Below, in pieces: positions 6,007 through 14,168 of a DNA stretch of 14,252 nt. Within the stretch, counting starts at the first letter, position 1, and each line of letters starts with the position of its first letter. Under the pieces are notes generated by a model. The model saw only the letters and a list, made by a program, of their open reading frames with translations. It was not told the origin of the DNA and made no database searches. The DNA is from an uncultured Sphingomonas sp. (GTDB lineage Bacteria > Pseudomonadota > Alphaproteobacteria > Sphingomonadales > Sphingomonadaceae), in assembly GCF_936927845.1 (NCBI RefSeq), contig NZ_CAKZHV010000005.1:1-14252 (forward strand). The letters are read 5' to 3'. A program made the position numbers and the translations under genes.

Positions 6007-6093
6007 CGTCATGCTGATTTTTTAATTAGGCAGTCACCACGGATCGATCGCCTGCGTGCGGATCCAGCGTGTGGCGAGCCACGTCACCCGCGT

Positions 6094-6120
6094 GTGACGG
6101 GAGCGTCACCAGATAATCTG
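6094..6120. repeat. Tandem small inverted repeats GTGACG-N4-CGTCAC and CAGAT-A-ATCTG
   Basis: Two adjacent perfect dyads (6094-6109 and 6110-6120) lie in the gene-free gap 5960-6174, downstream of both converging genes. They could form hairpins at the 3' ends of the converging transcripts. No T-run follows either, so I do not call a terminator. Confidence 0.25.
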
Positions 6121-6174
6121 TTGCCAAGAAATCACGAAACCATGCGTGTCTGACCACGCACGGTCTTGTTGGCG

Positions 6175-6777
6175 TCATGATATTGGTTTGACGCGTATCG
6201 CGGGGCCGGTTCGGATGTTGAGGAGGAACCCGCCGATCGTGCCGCGACGGATGCGGATCAGATCGCCGGGTCGAGGATCGCGGCCGAGTTCTCCTGATTC
6301 CGCCTGCTTCCAGGTTCCATGCCCCTGAACGTCGAACAGCCACAGTCCGTTCTGTTGCCTGGCGGCGGTTAGGGGTGCTGCAATCGGAGAAAACGCCGCG
6401 AGCGCCTCATGCCGTCCTTTTTCGCGGTTGGCGTCTTCGTTGTGCTGGATTGACGCCTGCATCGCAGCGGCTTTGTCACGGTCGAGAAGCACGACACCAC
6501 GCCTTTGCTGCGTTTCCCGTAGCTTCCGCGCTTCCTCGTTCAGGCAAATCGCGCGCGGTTGCGCCGCCTGATCCAGGCAAGCGAACAACGGTGCGAGGAG
6601 ATTGGGGGTAACCCGGTCGGCCTGCTGCGCACTGGCGCTCTGGCACAACAGCAACGCCAGGGTGGTAACGCCCAAGCGAGCCAATGTCGTGCGACCGGGG
6701 CACGATCTGCAATCCAACGTGTTGCTTCGACGCAGGAGTGTTGCGTTGCGGACACAATTGACGTCATTCTGCAACAA
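6175..6777 (-). CDS. Uncharacterised exported protein
   Basis: A 200-residue protein. The start is TTG 6777, chosen because GGGAGG lies 5 nt upstream; no in-frame ATG lies near the N-terminus. A long n-region precedes a hydrophobic segment at about 35-50 (LGVTTLALLLCQSASA, then QQ), a likely signal peptide. Residues about 80-130 are charged and helical (NEEARKLRETQQRRGVVLLD and on). Residues 143-200 look like a small beta-rich domain (NGLWLFDVQGHGTWKQAESG, PGDLIRIRRGTIGGFLLNI). I recognise no named family; similar tail patterns occur in sphingomonad hypothetical proteins as far as I recall. Cys67 and Cys78 of the mature part could form a disulfide. It diverges from the TonB-dependent receptor gene with 136 nt between starts, so the two may share control. 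Confidence 0.7.
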   Translation of the reverse strand: MLQNDVNCVRNATLLRRSNTLDCRSCPGRTTLARLGVTTLALLLCQSASAQQADRVTPNLLAPLFACLDQAAQPRAICLNEEARKLRETQQRRGVVLLDRDKAAAMQASIQHNEDANREKGRHEALAAFSPIAAPLTAARQQNGLWLFDVQGHGTWKQAESGELGRDPRPGDLIRIRRGTIGGFLLNIRTGPAIRVKPIS

Positions 6778-6913
6778 GTCAGCCTCCCTTCCCTTACATT
6801 CTGTTCATCTTCGGGCATGTGGTGGAGATCGGAAAGCCAGCGGTCAAGCGCACGGTGCCGAGCGGGGTTCATCAAGGGGGGCCCTGAAGATAACCCATTC
6901 GGGAGGGACGGTT

Positions 6914-9900
6914 TTGATTATTTCGAACAAGCTGGGTGGCCTGCGCACGGGCGCGGCGCCGATTGTTCTCGCAGCGGCGATGCTCTCCGCACCGGCCTTC
7001 GCACAGACGCCGCCACAGGGCGCGACGCCGACACAGGGCACGGAAGACGTTCTCGGCGCCCAGTCGAGCCAGACGCGCAATGCCGAAGGTCAGACCGCCG
7101 AGACGCGCGCTGCAGCGGGTCGTGCAACCGGCACTGAATCAGGCAGCGACATCGTCGTCACTGGTTCGCGCATCGCGTCTCCTACCATCACCTCGGTCTC
7201 GCCGGTGCAGGTCATTAGCGACGTGCAGATCAAGCAGGCGGGTGTCGCCAACATCCAAGACCTGCTGCTCGAGAACCCGGTGTTCGGCTCGCCGACCTAT
7301 GCGCGCACCAACACCGCGTTCCTGACCTCGGGCACCGGCGCCGCAACGGTCGACCTGCGCAACCTCGGCACCGATCGCACGCTGGTGCTGTTCAACGGTC
7401 GTCGCGTCGTTGCCGGTATCCCAGGTTCGGCCACGGTCGACCTGAACGTCGTCCCTAGCCAGTTCATCCAGCGCGTTGACATCCTGACAGGCGGCGCATC
7501 GTCGCTATACGGATCGGACGCCGTCGCGGGCGTCGTCAACATCATCTACAAGGACAATTTCGAGGGCCTTGAGGCCAACGCGCAATACGGCATCACGCAG
7601 CGTGGTGACACGCGCGATTACCAGGCGAACGTCACCGCGGGCGGCAATTTCGCCGAGGACCGCGGCAACATCATGATGCACCTGGGCTATACGCGCCAGG
7701 GCCAGCTGCTGTCGCGTGAGCGCAGCAACACGCAGGTCGACGATTCAGACGCGTTCTTCGGCGGGTTCAGCACAAATCCGGCCGATTTCGGGACATCGGT
7801 GTCGCCGACCTTTTCGGCGATTGCACCGCAGGGTACGTTCACGGCGGGTGGCTGCCAGTTCACGTTCAACCCGGCCACCAATGCACTGGAGCGTGGCTTC
7901 AGCGCCAATGGCGGCACGATCAGCGCGGCACAGGCACGTGCCTGCGGCGTTGCAGCGGGCACCGCGCTGCCCGCGCGCGGCTTCAACCGCCAGAACTTTC
8001 GTACCATCGCGGTGCCGGTCGAACGTTACCTGTTCGCGATGCGGACGCATTACGACGTCACCGACGACATCCGCTTCATCGCGGAAGGAACGTACGCGAA
8101 GACGACCGCCAGCCGTAACATCGAACCGTTCGGCTTCTCCTCGGCCGGATCGACCGGCGCGTATCCGAGCGGCGGTCTGGCGCCGATTGAGACGCGAGTC
8201 CAGGTGGTCGGCGCAGCCCCCGGCGTGTTCACCGTGGTGCGCAATCCGCTGGTGCCCGACGCGATCTACAATGCCGCGACCGATGGCGACGGCGACGGCC
8301 TGCGCGACATCGGTTTCTCGCGTCGCCTGCTCGAATTCGGCAATCGTCGCAGCACCACGTCGCGCGATTTCTATCGCTTCGTGACTGGCCTTGAGGGTGA
8401 CCTGTTCAGCGACAAGTTCCACTGGGACTTCACCTACAATTACGGCCGCACGACCGAGAACCAGCAGGGCAACGGTCAGATCAACACGGTCAACTTCCGC
8501 AATGCCTTCCAGGTCGTCACTGCCCAGAGCCTCGGCCTAGCGGGCGGCAACACGCCGGTCTGCTTCAACGCCCAGGCACGTGCGCAGGGCTGCGTTCCGG
8601 TCAACATCTTCGGTCAGAACACGATTTCGCAGCAGGGGCTGGCGTATCTGAACGCGGAGCAGACGTTCCAGACCAGCGTGTCGCAGCAGGTGGTGCAGGC
8701 CAACCTCTCGGGTTCGCTGTTCGACCTGCCGGCCGGCCCGCTGGGAATCGCGGTCGGCGGTGAATATCGCCGCGAGCGCAGCTCGGCCAACAACGACGCG
8801 CTGACCAACGCCGGGTTGAACGGCGGCAACGCGCTGCCCGACACCGCCGGTAGCTTCAACGTGAAGGAAGTCTACGGCGAGGTGAACGTGCCGCTACTGG
8901 CCGACACGCCGTTCTTCCAGAACCTGAGCCTTCGTGGATCGGGCCGTATCTCCGATTATTCGACAGTCGGCACGGTGTACAGCTACAGCGGCGGTGTTGA
9001 ATGGTCGCCGATCGAGGACATCCGCTTCGCCGGCACCTACGCGCGCGCGGTGCGTGCGCCCAACGTCGGTGAGCTGTTCACCGGCCCGTCGCAGACGTTC
9101 CCCTCGGTCACTGACCCGTGCGTCGGCGTCACCGCGACCACGGCAGGCACGCTCGGCACGCAGTGCCGCGCCGCAGCAGGCGTGCTCGCCAACATCGCCG
9201 CCAACAACGGCGCGTTCGCGGTGACGCTGGCCGATCGTCAGGGTGTCAGCGGCTTCAACAGCGGCAACCCGAACCTGAACGAGGAGAAGTCGGATTCGTA
9301 CACCGGCAGCGTCACGATTAACCCGCGCTCGATCGACTTCCTGCGCAACACCGTGCTGCGGGTGGATTACTTCAACATCCGCATTCGGGACGCAGTCAGC
9401 GCGCCCCCGCGGCAGTTCATCCTAGACCAGTGCTACCGTCAGGCAAACCCGACCTATTGCGCGTTCATCCAGCGCCGTGCGACCGCCACAGCGGTAAACA
9501 GCGCGGGCACGCTGGAGTTCGTTAACGCGGGTTCGGTCAACGCTGGACGCCTGGCGACGGAGGGTCTGGACGTTACGCTAACGCAGCGCGTGCCGCTCGA
9601 CGGCGTCGGCATGGACGGCGCGATCAACGCCCGCGTCGCTTACACGCATACGTTCAACGGCTACGTCATCCCGCTGCCTGGCTCGGCTCGCGACAATTTC
9701 GCGGGTGAGGTCGGTGCGGCCAAGGACCGCTTCACCGCGAACCTCGGCTACACCAACGAACGTCTGAACGTAAACTTCACCGGCACCTACTTCGGCCGGT
9801 CGAGCCTCGACGACCAGACGCTGGCGGGCCGCGGTCTCGAGCCGGGCGCGATCAAGGTGAAGGCGAAGTTCTACCTGGACAGCCAGATCTCGTTCAAGGC

Positions 9901-10066
9901 GGCCGACCAGTACGAATTCTACCTCGGCGCGGACAATCTGCTCGACACCAAGGCGCCGAATATCCTGTCGCTGGCACCGGGCAACACCACGGGCACCGAC
10001 ACGGCTGCGGGCGTGTACGACGTGTTCGGCCGTCGTTACTATGCCGGTGTTCGTTTCCGCTTCTGA
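6914..10066 (+). CDS. TonB-dependent outer-membrane receptor
   Basis: About 1050 residues. The frame is open from 6602, but the start I choose is TTG 6914: GGGAGGGA lies 5 nt upstream and a signal peptide follows at once (IISNKLGGLRTGAAPIVLAA, AMLSAPAFA then Q). The first in-frame ATG would fall inside the signal peptide. Residues 31-78 are a low-complexity linker, followed by a TonB-box-like DIVVTGSRI (79-87). A plug domain spans about 90-215, with VDLRNLGTDRTLVLFNGRRV and the late-plug motif GGASSLYGSDAVAGVVNIIY. A long beta-barrel ends in FGRRYYAGVRFRF, whose terminal Phe is the expected barrel-insertion signal. It imports a solute across the outer membrane using TonB energy; the substrate cannot be told from sequence. 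There is no N-terminal FecA-type signalling domain. It is followed by its own terminator. Confidence 0.92.
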   Translation: MIISNKLGGLRTGAAPIVLAAAMLSAPAFAQTPPQGATPTQGTEDVLGAQSSQTRNAEGQTAETRAAAGRATGTESGSDIVVTGSRIASPTITSVSPVQVISDVQIKQAGVANIQDLLLENPVFGSPTYARTNTAFLTSGTGAATVDLRNLGTDRTLVLFNGRRVVAGIPGSATVDLNVVPSQFIQRVDILTGGASSLYGSDAVAGVVNIIYKDNFEGLEANAQYGITQRGDTRDYQANVTAGGNFAEDRGNIMMHLGYTRQGQLLSRERSNTQVDDSDAFFGGFSTNPADFGTSVSPTFSAIAPQGTFTAGGCQFTFNPATNALERGFSANGGTISAAQARACGVAAGTALPARGFNRQNFRTIAVPVERYLFAMRTHYDVTDDIRFIAEGTYAKTTASRNIEPFGFSSAGSTGAYPSGGLAPIETRVQVVGAAPGVFTVVRNPLVPDAIYNAATDGDGDGLRDIGFSRRLLEFGNRRSTTSRDFYRFVTGLEGDLFSDKFHWDFTYNYGRTTENQQGNGQINTVNFRNAFQVVTAQSLGLAGGNTPVCFNAQARAQGCVPVNIFGQNTISQQGLAYLNAEQTFQTSVSQQVVQANLSGSLFDLPAGPLGIAVGGEYRRERSSANNDALTNAGLNGGNALPDTAGSFNVKEVYGEVNVPLLADTPFFQNLSLRGSGRISDYSTVGTVYSYSGGVEWSPIEDIRFAGTYARAVRAPNVGELFTGPSQTFPSVTDPCVGVTATTAGTLGTQCRAAAGVLANIAANNGAFAVTLADRQGVSGFNSGNPNLNEEKSDSYTGSVTINPRSIDFLRNTVLRVDYFNIRIRDAVSAPPRQFILDQCYRQANPTYCAFIQRRATATAVNSAGTLEFVNAGSVNAGRLATEGLDVTLTQRVPLDGVGMDGAINARVAYTHTFNGYVIPLPGSARDNFAGEVGAAKDRFTANLGYTNERLNVNFTGTYFGRSSLDDQTLAGRGLEPGAIKVKAKFYLDSQISFKAADQYEFYLGADNLLDTKAPNILSLAPGNTTGTDTAAGVYDVFGRRYYAGVRFRF

Positions 10067-10088
10067 GCAAGCACGCATACACGAAAGG

Positions 10089-10123
10089 AAGGGCGGTTCC
10101 GCGAGGAACCGTCCTTTTCTTTT
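10089..10123 (+). terminator. Rho-independent terminator of the TonB-receptor gene
   Basis: AAGGGCGGTTCC-GCGA-GGAACCGTCCTT forms a 12-bp stem with one G-U pair and a tetraloop, followed directly by TTTTCTTTT-type sequence. It lies 22 nt after the receptor stop codon. Confidence 0.9.
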
Positions 10124-10164
10124 GCCTTTTTGCGGCTGTACGACGTCACGGCCGTGGGTTGCCG

Positions 10165-10174
10165 ACCGATCGGT
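10165..10174. promoter_or_regulatory. Palindrome ACCGATCGGT upstream of the oxidoreductase operon
   Basis: A perfect 10-bp palindrome 196 nt before the alcohol-dehydrogenase start. The shape is like operators of TetR-family repressors. It is the only dyad I noted in the 246-nt gap 10124-10369, which otherwise shows no gene. No regulator gene is adjacent. Confidence 0.25.
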
Positions 10175-10369
10175 GATTGCAGCGCTAAAACGGCAGCTAT
10201 GCCTGGTTTAGGACGGTCGCTGCAGGAGCGGGGGGAACCGACGCTCTCGATCAACACCCTGGCTGCGGTAAGTCTTTCTGCCGCGAGCGCGATATGTTTT
10301 GCACCGGGATAGAGACGCCGTCCCACTCGTTCTGCCCCGCGACTATCGCTCGCGAGGGATCATTCGACC

Positions 10370-11470
10370 ATGACGATCAAGGCCATCGGCTACGCCGCCT
10401 CCAGCGCTCGCGCGAAGCTGAAGCCGCTCGCGCTCGAGCGGCAGGATCCGTTGCCCAACGAGGTGCAGATCGCGGTGCTCTATTGCGGCGTCTGCCATTC
10501 CGACATTCACCAGTGCGAGAACGATTGGGGCAACACCGTTTATCCGTGCATGCCCGGGCACGAGGTGGTCGGGCGCGTCGTCAACAAGGGCTCGCTGGTG
10601 ACCAAACACGCGATCGGCGACATGGTCGGCGTCGGCTGCATGATCGACAGCTGTCACGAATGTGGCCCCTGTCTGGCGGGTGACGAGCAATATTGCGAGG
10701 GGCCGAACAGCTGGCTCGCGACCTACAACGGCCCGATGAAGCCGGCCAAGCAGGCCAAGACCGGCGAGAACATGTACGGCCGCGACAACACCTTCGGCGG
10801 TTACTCCGACCAGATCGTAGTGCGCGAGGATTTCGTGCTTAAGATACCCGCAAGCCTGCCGATCGAGGCCGCGGCGCCGATCCTGTGCGCGGGCGTCACC
10901 ACCTACTCGCCGATGAAGCATTGGGGCGTGAAGGCGGGCAGCAAGGTCGGTGTTGTCGGCTTCGGTGGCCTAGGCGACATGGCGGTCAAGATCGCGCGCG
11001 CGATGGGCGCGCAGGTGACCGTCTTCACGCGTGACAAGGACAAGGTCGCCGAGGCGCACCGCCTGGGCGCAAAGAGCGTCGTCGAGGGTGACAAGGAGGC
11101 GTACAAGGCGCTGGAGGGGCATTTCGACTTCATCATCTCGACCGTGCCGGAACGCCATGAGGTCGATCCCTTCATTCCGCTGCTGCGCCACGACGGCGCG
11201 TTCGTCGCGGTCGGCGCGCTCGCGCCGATGCCGGGGTGGAACCACATGAACGTCATCATGGGACGCAAGACGATCGCGGGCTCGCTGATCGGCTCGATCG
11301 CGGAAACGCAGGAGGTGCTCGACTTCTGCGCGCAGCACCACATCGCGCCCGACATCCAGCTGATCCCGATCCAGGAGATCAACGAGGCGTACAAATATGT
11401 GAAATCGGGCGACGTCCGCTTCCGCTACGTCATCGACGCGGCGAGCCTCGCCGAGGACAAGGCGGCCTGA
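10370..11470 (+). CDS. Zinc-dependent NADP(H) alcohol dehydrogenase / aldehyde reductase (YahK type)
   Basis: A 366-residue medium-chain dehydrogenase, closely similar throughout to E. coli YahK and cinnamyl-alcohol dehydrogenases. Shared landmarks include YCGVCHSDIHQ, YPCMPGHEVVGRVV, LCAGVTTYSP, IAGSLIGSIAETQE and VRFRYVID. Catalytic zinc ligands are Cys42, His64 (with Glu65) and Cys173. The structural-zinc cysteines are 95, 98, 101 and 109. The Rossmann motif is GFGGLG (197-202). The second strand ends FTRDKDK, whose Thr/Arg pair suggests NADPH preference. It is expected to reduce aldehydes to alcohols in the cytoplasm. The loop at about 110-140 is longer than in YahK (349 residues). The start is ATG 10370, with only a weak GAGGGA upstream. 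First of four oxidoreductase genes in a row; the next begins 8 nt after its stop. Confidence 0.92.
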   Translation: MTIKAIGYAASSARAKLKPLALERQDPLPNEVQIAVLYCGVCHSDIHQCENDWGNTVYPCMPGHEVVGRVVNKGSLVTKHAIGDMVGVGCMIDSCHECGPCLAGDEQYCEGPNSWLATYNGPMKPAKQAKTGENMYGRDNTFGGYSDQIVVREDFVLKIPASLPIEAAAPILCAGVTTYSPMKHWGVKAGSKVGVVGFGGLGDMAVKIARAMGAQVTVFTRDKDKVAEAHRLGAKSVVEGDKEAYKALEGHFDFIISTVPERHEVDPFIPLLRHDGAFVAVGALAPMPGWNHMNVIMGRKTIAGSLIGSIAETQEVLDFCAQHHIAPDIQLIPIQEINEAYKYVKSGDVRFRYVIDAASLAEDKAA

Positions 11471-11478
11471 CCGCGACC

Positions 11479-12306
11479 ATGCGCCACGTCACGCTGCCCG
11501 ATGGCACCCACGTCCCCGCGCTCGGCCAGGGGACGTGGAACATGGCCGAGCGCGCCGATGCGCGGCGCGAGGAGATCGCCGCGCTGCGCGACGGGGTCGA
11601 GCGCGGGCTGACGCTGATCGACACCGCCGAGATGTACGCCGACGGTCGCAGTGAGGAGCTCGTCGGCGAGGCGATCGCGGGAATGCGCGACCGCGTCTTC
11701 CTCGTCACCAAGGCGTATCCGCACCACGCCGGGCGCGACACGCTGCCGCGCGCGTGCGAGGCGAGCCTCCGCCGGCTCGGCACTGAGCGCGTCGACCTCT
11801 ACCTGCTCCACTGGCGCGGGCGCGTGCCCCTGGCCGAGACGGTCGAGGCAATGGAGACGTTGGTGCGGCGCGGGCTGATCGCGCGCTGGGGGGTGAGCAA
11901 CCTCGACACCGACGACATGGACGAGCTAATCGCGGCGGGCGGGGAGCGCTGCGCGACCGACCAGATCCTCTACAATCTGACACGCCGCGCGCCCGAGCAC
12001 GACCTGATCCCGTGGCTCACCGAGCGGCGCATGCCCGTCATGGCGTACAGTCCGGTCGAGCAGGGTCGGCTGCTCGGCCATGCCGGCTTGCGCGACGTGG
12101 CGGAGGCGCGCGGCGCGACCCCGGCGCAGGTCGCGCTCGCCTGGCTGCTGAGCCGCGACCAGGTGATCGCGATCCCCAAGGCAGGGACACGCGCGCACGT
12201 CGCCGAGAATGCCGCTGCGGCGGATATGGTGCTGGACGCGGACGAATGCGCCACGCTCGACCGCGCCTTTCCGCGCGCCGCCCCTCGCCCACTCGACATG
12301 CTCTGA
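11479..12306 (+). CDS. Aldo/keto reductase (275 residues)
   Basis: The frame is open well upstream, inside the dehydrogenase gene, but ATG 11479, 8 nt after that gene's stop, gives the normal family N-terminus (MRHVTLPDGTHVPALGQGTW). The catalytic tetrad is complete: Asp48 and Tyr53 (LIDTAEMYADG), Lys78 (LVTKAY) and His111 (YLLHWRG). The C-terminal cofactor region is also present (VIAIPKAGTRAHVAENAAAA). It is a TIM-barrel NADPH enzyme that should reduce small aldehydes or ketones. The segment MPVMAYSPVEQGRLL and the short length place it near diketogulonate-reductase-like bacterial enzymes. No clear ribosome site is present, so translation probably depends on coupling to the upstream gene. 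The next gene starts 14 nt after its stop. Confidence 0.9.
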   Translation: MRHVTLPDGTHVPALGQGTWNMAERADARREEIAALRDGVERGLTLIDTAEMYADGRSEELVGEAIAGMRDRVFLVTKAYPHHAGRDTLPRACEASLRRLGTERVDLYLLHWRGRVPLAETVEAMETLVRRGLIARWGVSNLDTDDMDELIAAGGERCATDQILYNLTRRAPEHDLIPWLTERRMPVMAYSPVEQGRLLGHAGLRDVAEARGATPAQVALAWLLSRDQVIAIPKAGTRAHVAENAAAADMVLDADECATLDRAFPRAAPRPLDML

Positions 12307-12320
12307 AAAGGAATCCAGTC

Positions 12321-13301
12321 ATGCAGACACGCAAACTTGGCAGCCAAGGTCTCGAAGTCTCCGCGCTCGGGCTCGGGTGCATGGGGATGTCCGATTTCTA
12401 TGCCGGGCGCGACGAGGCCGAATCCGTCGCGACGATCGAGCACGCGCTCGACCGCGGCGTCACCTTTCTCGACACCGCCGACATGTACGGCGTCGGCGCG
12501 AACGAGGAGCTGGTCGGGCGCGTCGTGCGGAACCGCCGCGAATGGGTCGTCGTCGCGACGAAGTTCGGCAATGTCCGCGGCGCCGACGGCAGCTTCCAGG
12601 GGATCAACGGGCGGCCCGACTATGTCCGCCAGGCGTGCGACGCGAGCCTGAAGCGTACCGGGCTCGACTTCATCGACCTCTATTACCAGCACCGCGTCGA
12701 CCCCGAGGTGCCGATCGAGGAAACGGTCGGCGCGATGGCCGAGCTCGTCCAGGCGGGCAAGGTCAAGTATCTCGGGCTGTCGGAGGCCGCGCCTGCGACG
12801 ATCCGCCGCGCGCACGCGGTCCACCCGATCACCGCGCTACAGACCGAATATTCGCTGTGGACGCGCGATCCCGAAGATCAGATCCTGCCGGTGTGCCGCG
12901 AGCTCGGCATCGGCTTCGTTCCCTACAGCCCGCTCGGGCGCGGGTTCCTGACCGGGCAGTTCAAGTCGCCCGACGATCTGGCGCAAGACGATTACCGCCG
13001 CCACTCGCCGCGGTTCCAGGGCGATGCGTTCCAGCGCAACCTCGACCTCGTCCGCGCGATCGAGGAGATGTCGAAGGCCAAGGGCTGCACGCCCGCGCAG
13101 CTCGCGCTCGCCTGGGTGCTGGCACAAGGCGACGACATTGTGCCGATCCCGGGGACCAAGCGGCGGACGTATCTCGACGACAATCTCGGTGCGCTCGACG
13201 TGACGCTGAACGACGCCGATCTCCGCCGGATCGACGCGGTGCTGCCACCGGGTGCTGCGAGTGGCGAGCGTTATCCCTCGATGGCGACGATCGACCGATG
13301 A
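12321..13301 (+). CDS. Aldo/keto reductase of the AKR13 (YakC-like) type
   Basis: A 326-residue protein. ATG 12321 has AAAAGGA upstream; the longer open frame before it runs inside the preceding gene. The catalytic tetrad is Asp51 and Tyr56 (FLDTADMYGVG), Lys81 (VATKFGN) and His124 (YYQHRVD). Other family landmarks are LGLGCMGMSDFYAG, YSPLGRGFLTGQF and the cofactor-binding VPIPGTKRRTYLDDN, with the usual AKR13 end GERYPSMATIDR. It is predicted to be an NADPH-dependent reductase of aldehydes or ketones in the cytoplasm. It belongs to a different subfamily from its neighbour at 11479, so this is not a recent tandem duplication. Its stop codon overlaps the next gene's start (ATGA), indicating translational coupling. 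Confidence 0.92.
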   Translation: MQTRKLGSQGLEVSALGLGCMGMSDFYAGRDEAESVATIEHALDRGVTFLDTADMYGVGANEELVGRVVRNRREWVVVATKFGNVRGADGSFQGINGRPDYVRQACDASLKRTGLDFIDLYYQHRVDPEVPIEETVGAMAELVQAGKVKYLGLSEAAPATIRRAHAVHPITALQTEYSLWTRDPEDQILPVCRELGIGFVPYSPLGRGFLTGQFKSPDDLAQDDYRRHSPRFQGDAFQRNLDLVRAIEEMSKAKGCTPAQLALAWVLAQGDDIVPIPGTKRRTYLDDNLGALDVTLNDADLRRIDAVLPPGAASGERYPSMATIDR

Positions 13302-14121
13302 GCGCGCAGGGTGCTGCGGCAGCGATCGCACCGGGCAGGCTCGCGGTCGTGACGGGTGCGGCGAGCGGGATCGGGCTCGCCGCGGCGCATGCCTTCGCCG
13401 AACGGGGCATGCGCGTCGCCCTGGTCGACCGCGCGGGCGACGCGCTCGAGGCGGCTGCGGCGGATATCGAGGGCGCGAGCGCGCACGCGCTCGACGTCGC
13501 CGATCCCGATGCGCTGGTCACGCTGGCGGAGCAACTGGGTGAGCCCCTGCCCTGCTGATGAACAACGCCGCGATCGGCGCGGGCGGCGACGTGCTGCCCG
13601 GGGTCGCCGCGTGGCGGCGCCTGATCGACGTCAATCTGATGGGGGTGCTCCACGGCGTCGCCGCGTTCGCGCCCGCAATGATCGCGAGCGAGGCGCCCGG
13701 GATCATCATCAATACGGGCTCGAAACAGGGCATCACCCAGCCGCCCGGCAACACCGCCTACAATGTCAGCAAGGCGGGCGTGAAGGCGCTGACCGAGGGA
13801 CTGGCGCACACGCTGCGCGAGGCAACCGGCGAACGCGTGACCGCACATTTGCTGATCCCGGGCTACACCCACACCGGCATGACCGCGCGCGGGCCGGAGA
13901 AGCCCGACGCGGCGTGGAGCGCCAGGCAGGTGGTCAACTTCATGCTGGCGGGGGTGGAAGGGGGAGACTTCTATATCCTGTGCCCCGATAACGAGACGAC
14001 GCGTGAGCAGGACGCGAAGCGCATCGCTTGGGCGGCGGGCGACGTCAGCGAGAACCGCCCGGCACTGTCGCGCTGGCATCCGGCGTGGGAGGAGGCGTTC
14101 GCGCGGTTCATGGCGGAGTGA
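13298..14121 (+). pseudogene. Short-chain dehydrogenase/reductase, frameshifted
   Basis: ATG 13298 overlaps the previous stop (ATGA). The first 86 residues hold the Rossmann core: VVTGAASGIG (18-26 region) and Asp44 after the second strand (ALVDRA), suggesting NAD(H). The frame stops at TGA 13556-13558, right after LGEPLPC. One base further on, the rest of the enzyme is intact from ATG 13558 to 14121 (187 residues): MNNAAIG, DVNLMGV, INTGSKQG with the catalytic Ser, and YNVSK with the catalytic Tyr and Lys. The tail (FYILCPDNETTREQDAKRIA, WAAGDVSENRPALSRWHP) is normal for this SDR group. Inserting one base near 13544-13552 (CCCCTGCCC) gives a continuous protein of about 274 residues. It is either a recent pseudogene or an assembly error. 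Last gene of the oxidoreductase operon. Confidence 0.85.
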
Positions 14122-14168
14122 CAACATACCGGCATGTCTGACATCATTGGTTAGTCGTATCCGGCTTA

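Noticed and set aside
5960..6174. tRNA or attachment site for the recombinase
   Set aside because: No tRNA-like sequence is present on either side and no direct repeat flanks the gene; only short inverted repeats are seen.
6026..6178. 50-residue minus-strand ORF overlapping the exported protein's stop by ATGA
   Set aside because: No ribosome site and weaker third-position G/C than real neighbours; the overlap alone is not enough.
10039..10326. 95-residue minus-strand ORF downstream of the TonB receptor
   Set aside because: It runs through the receptor's terminator and 3' end and shows no domain or ribosome site.
12209..13558. 449-residue plus-strand ORF ending in SDR sequence
   Set aside because: Most of it is a shadow of the AKR13 gene. 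Only the part from ATG 13298 is real, as the first piece of the SDR.
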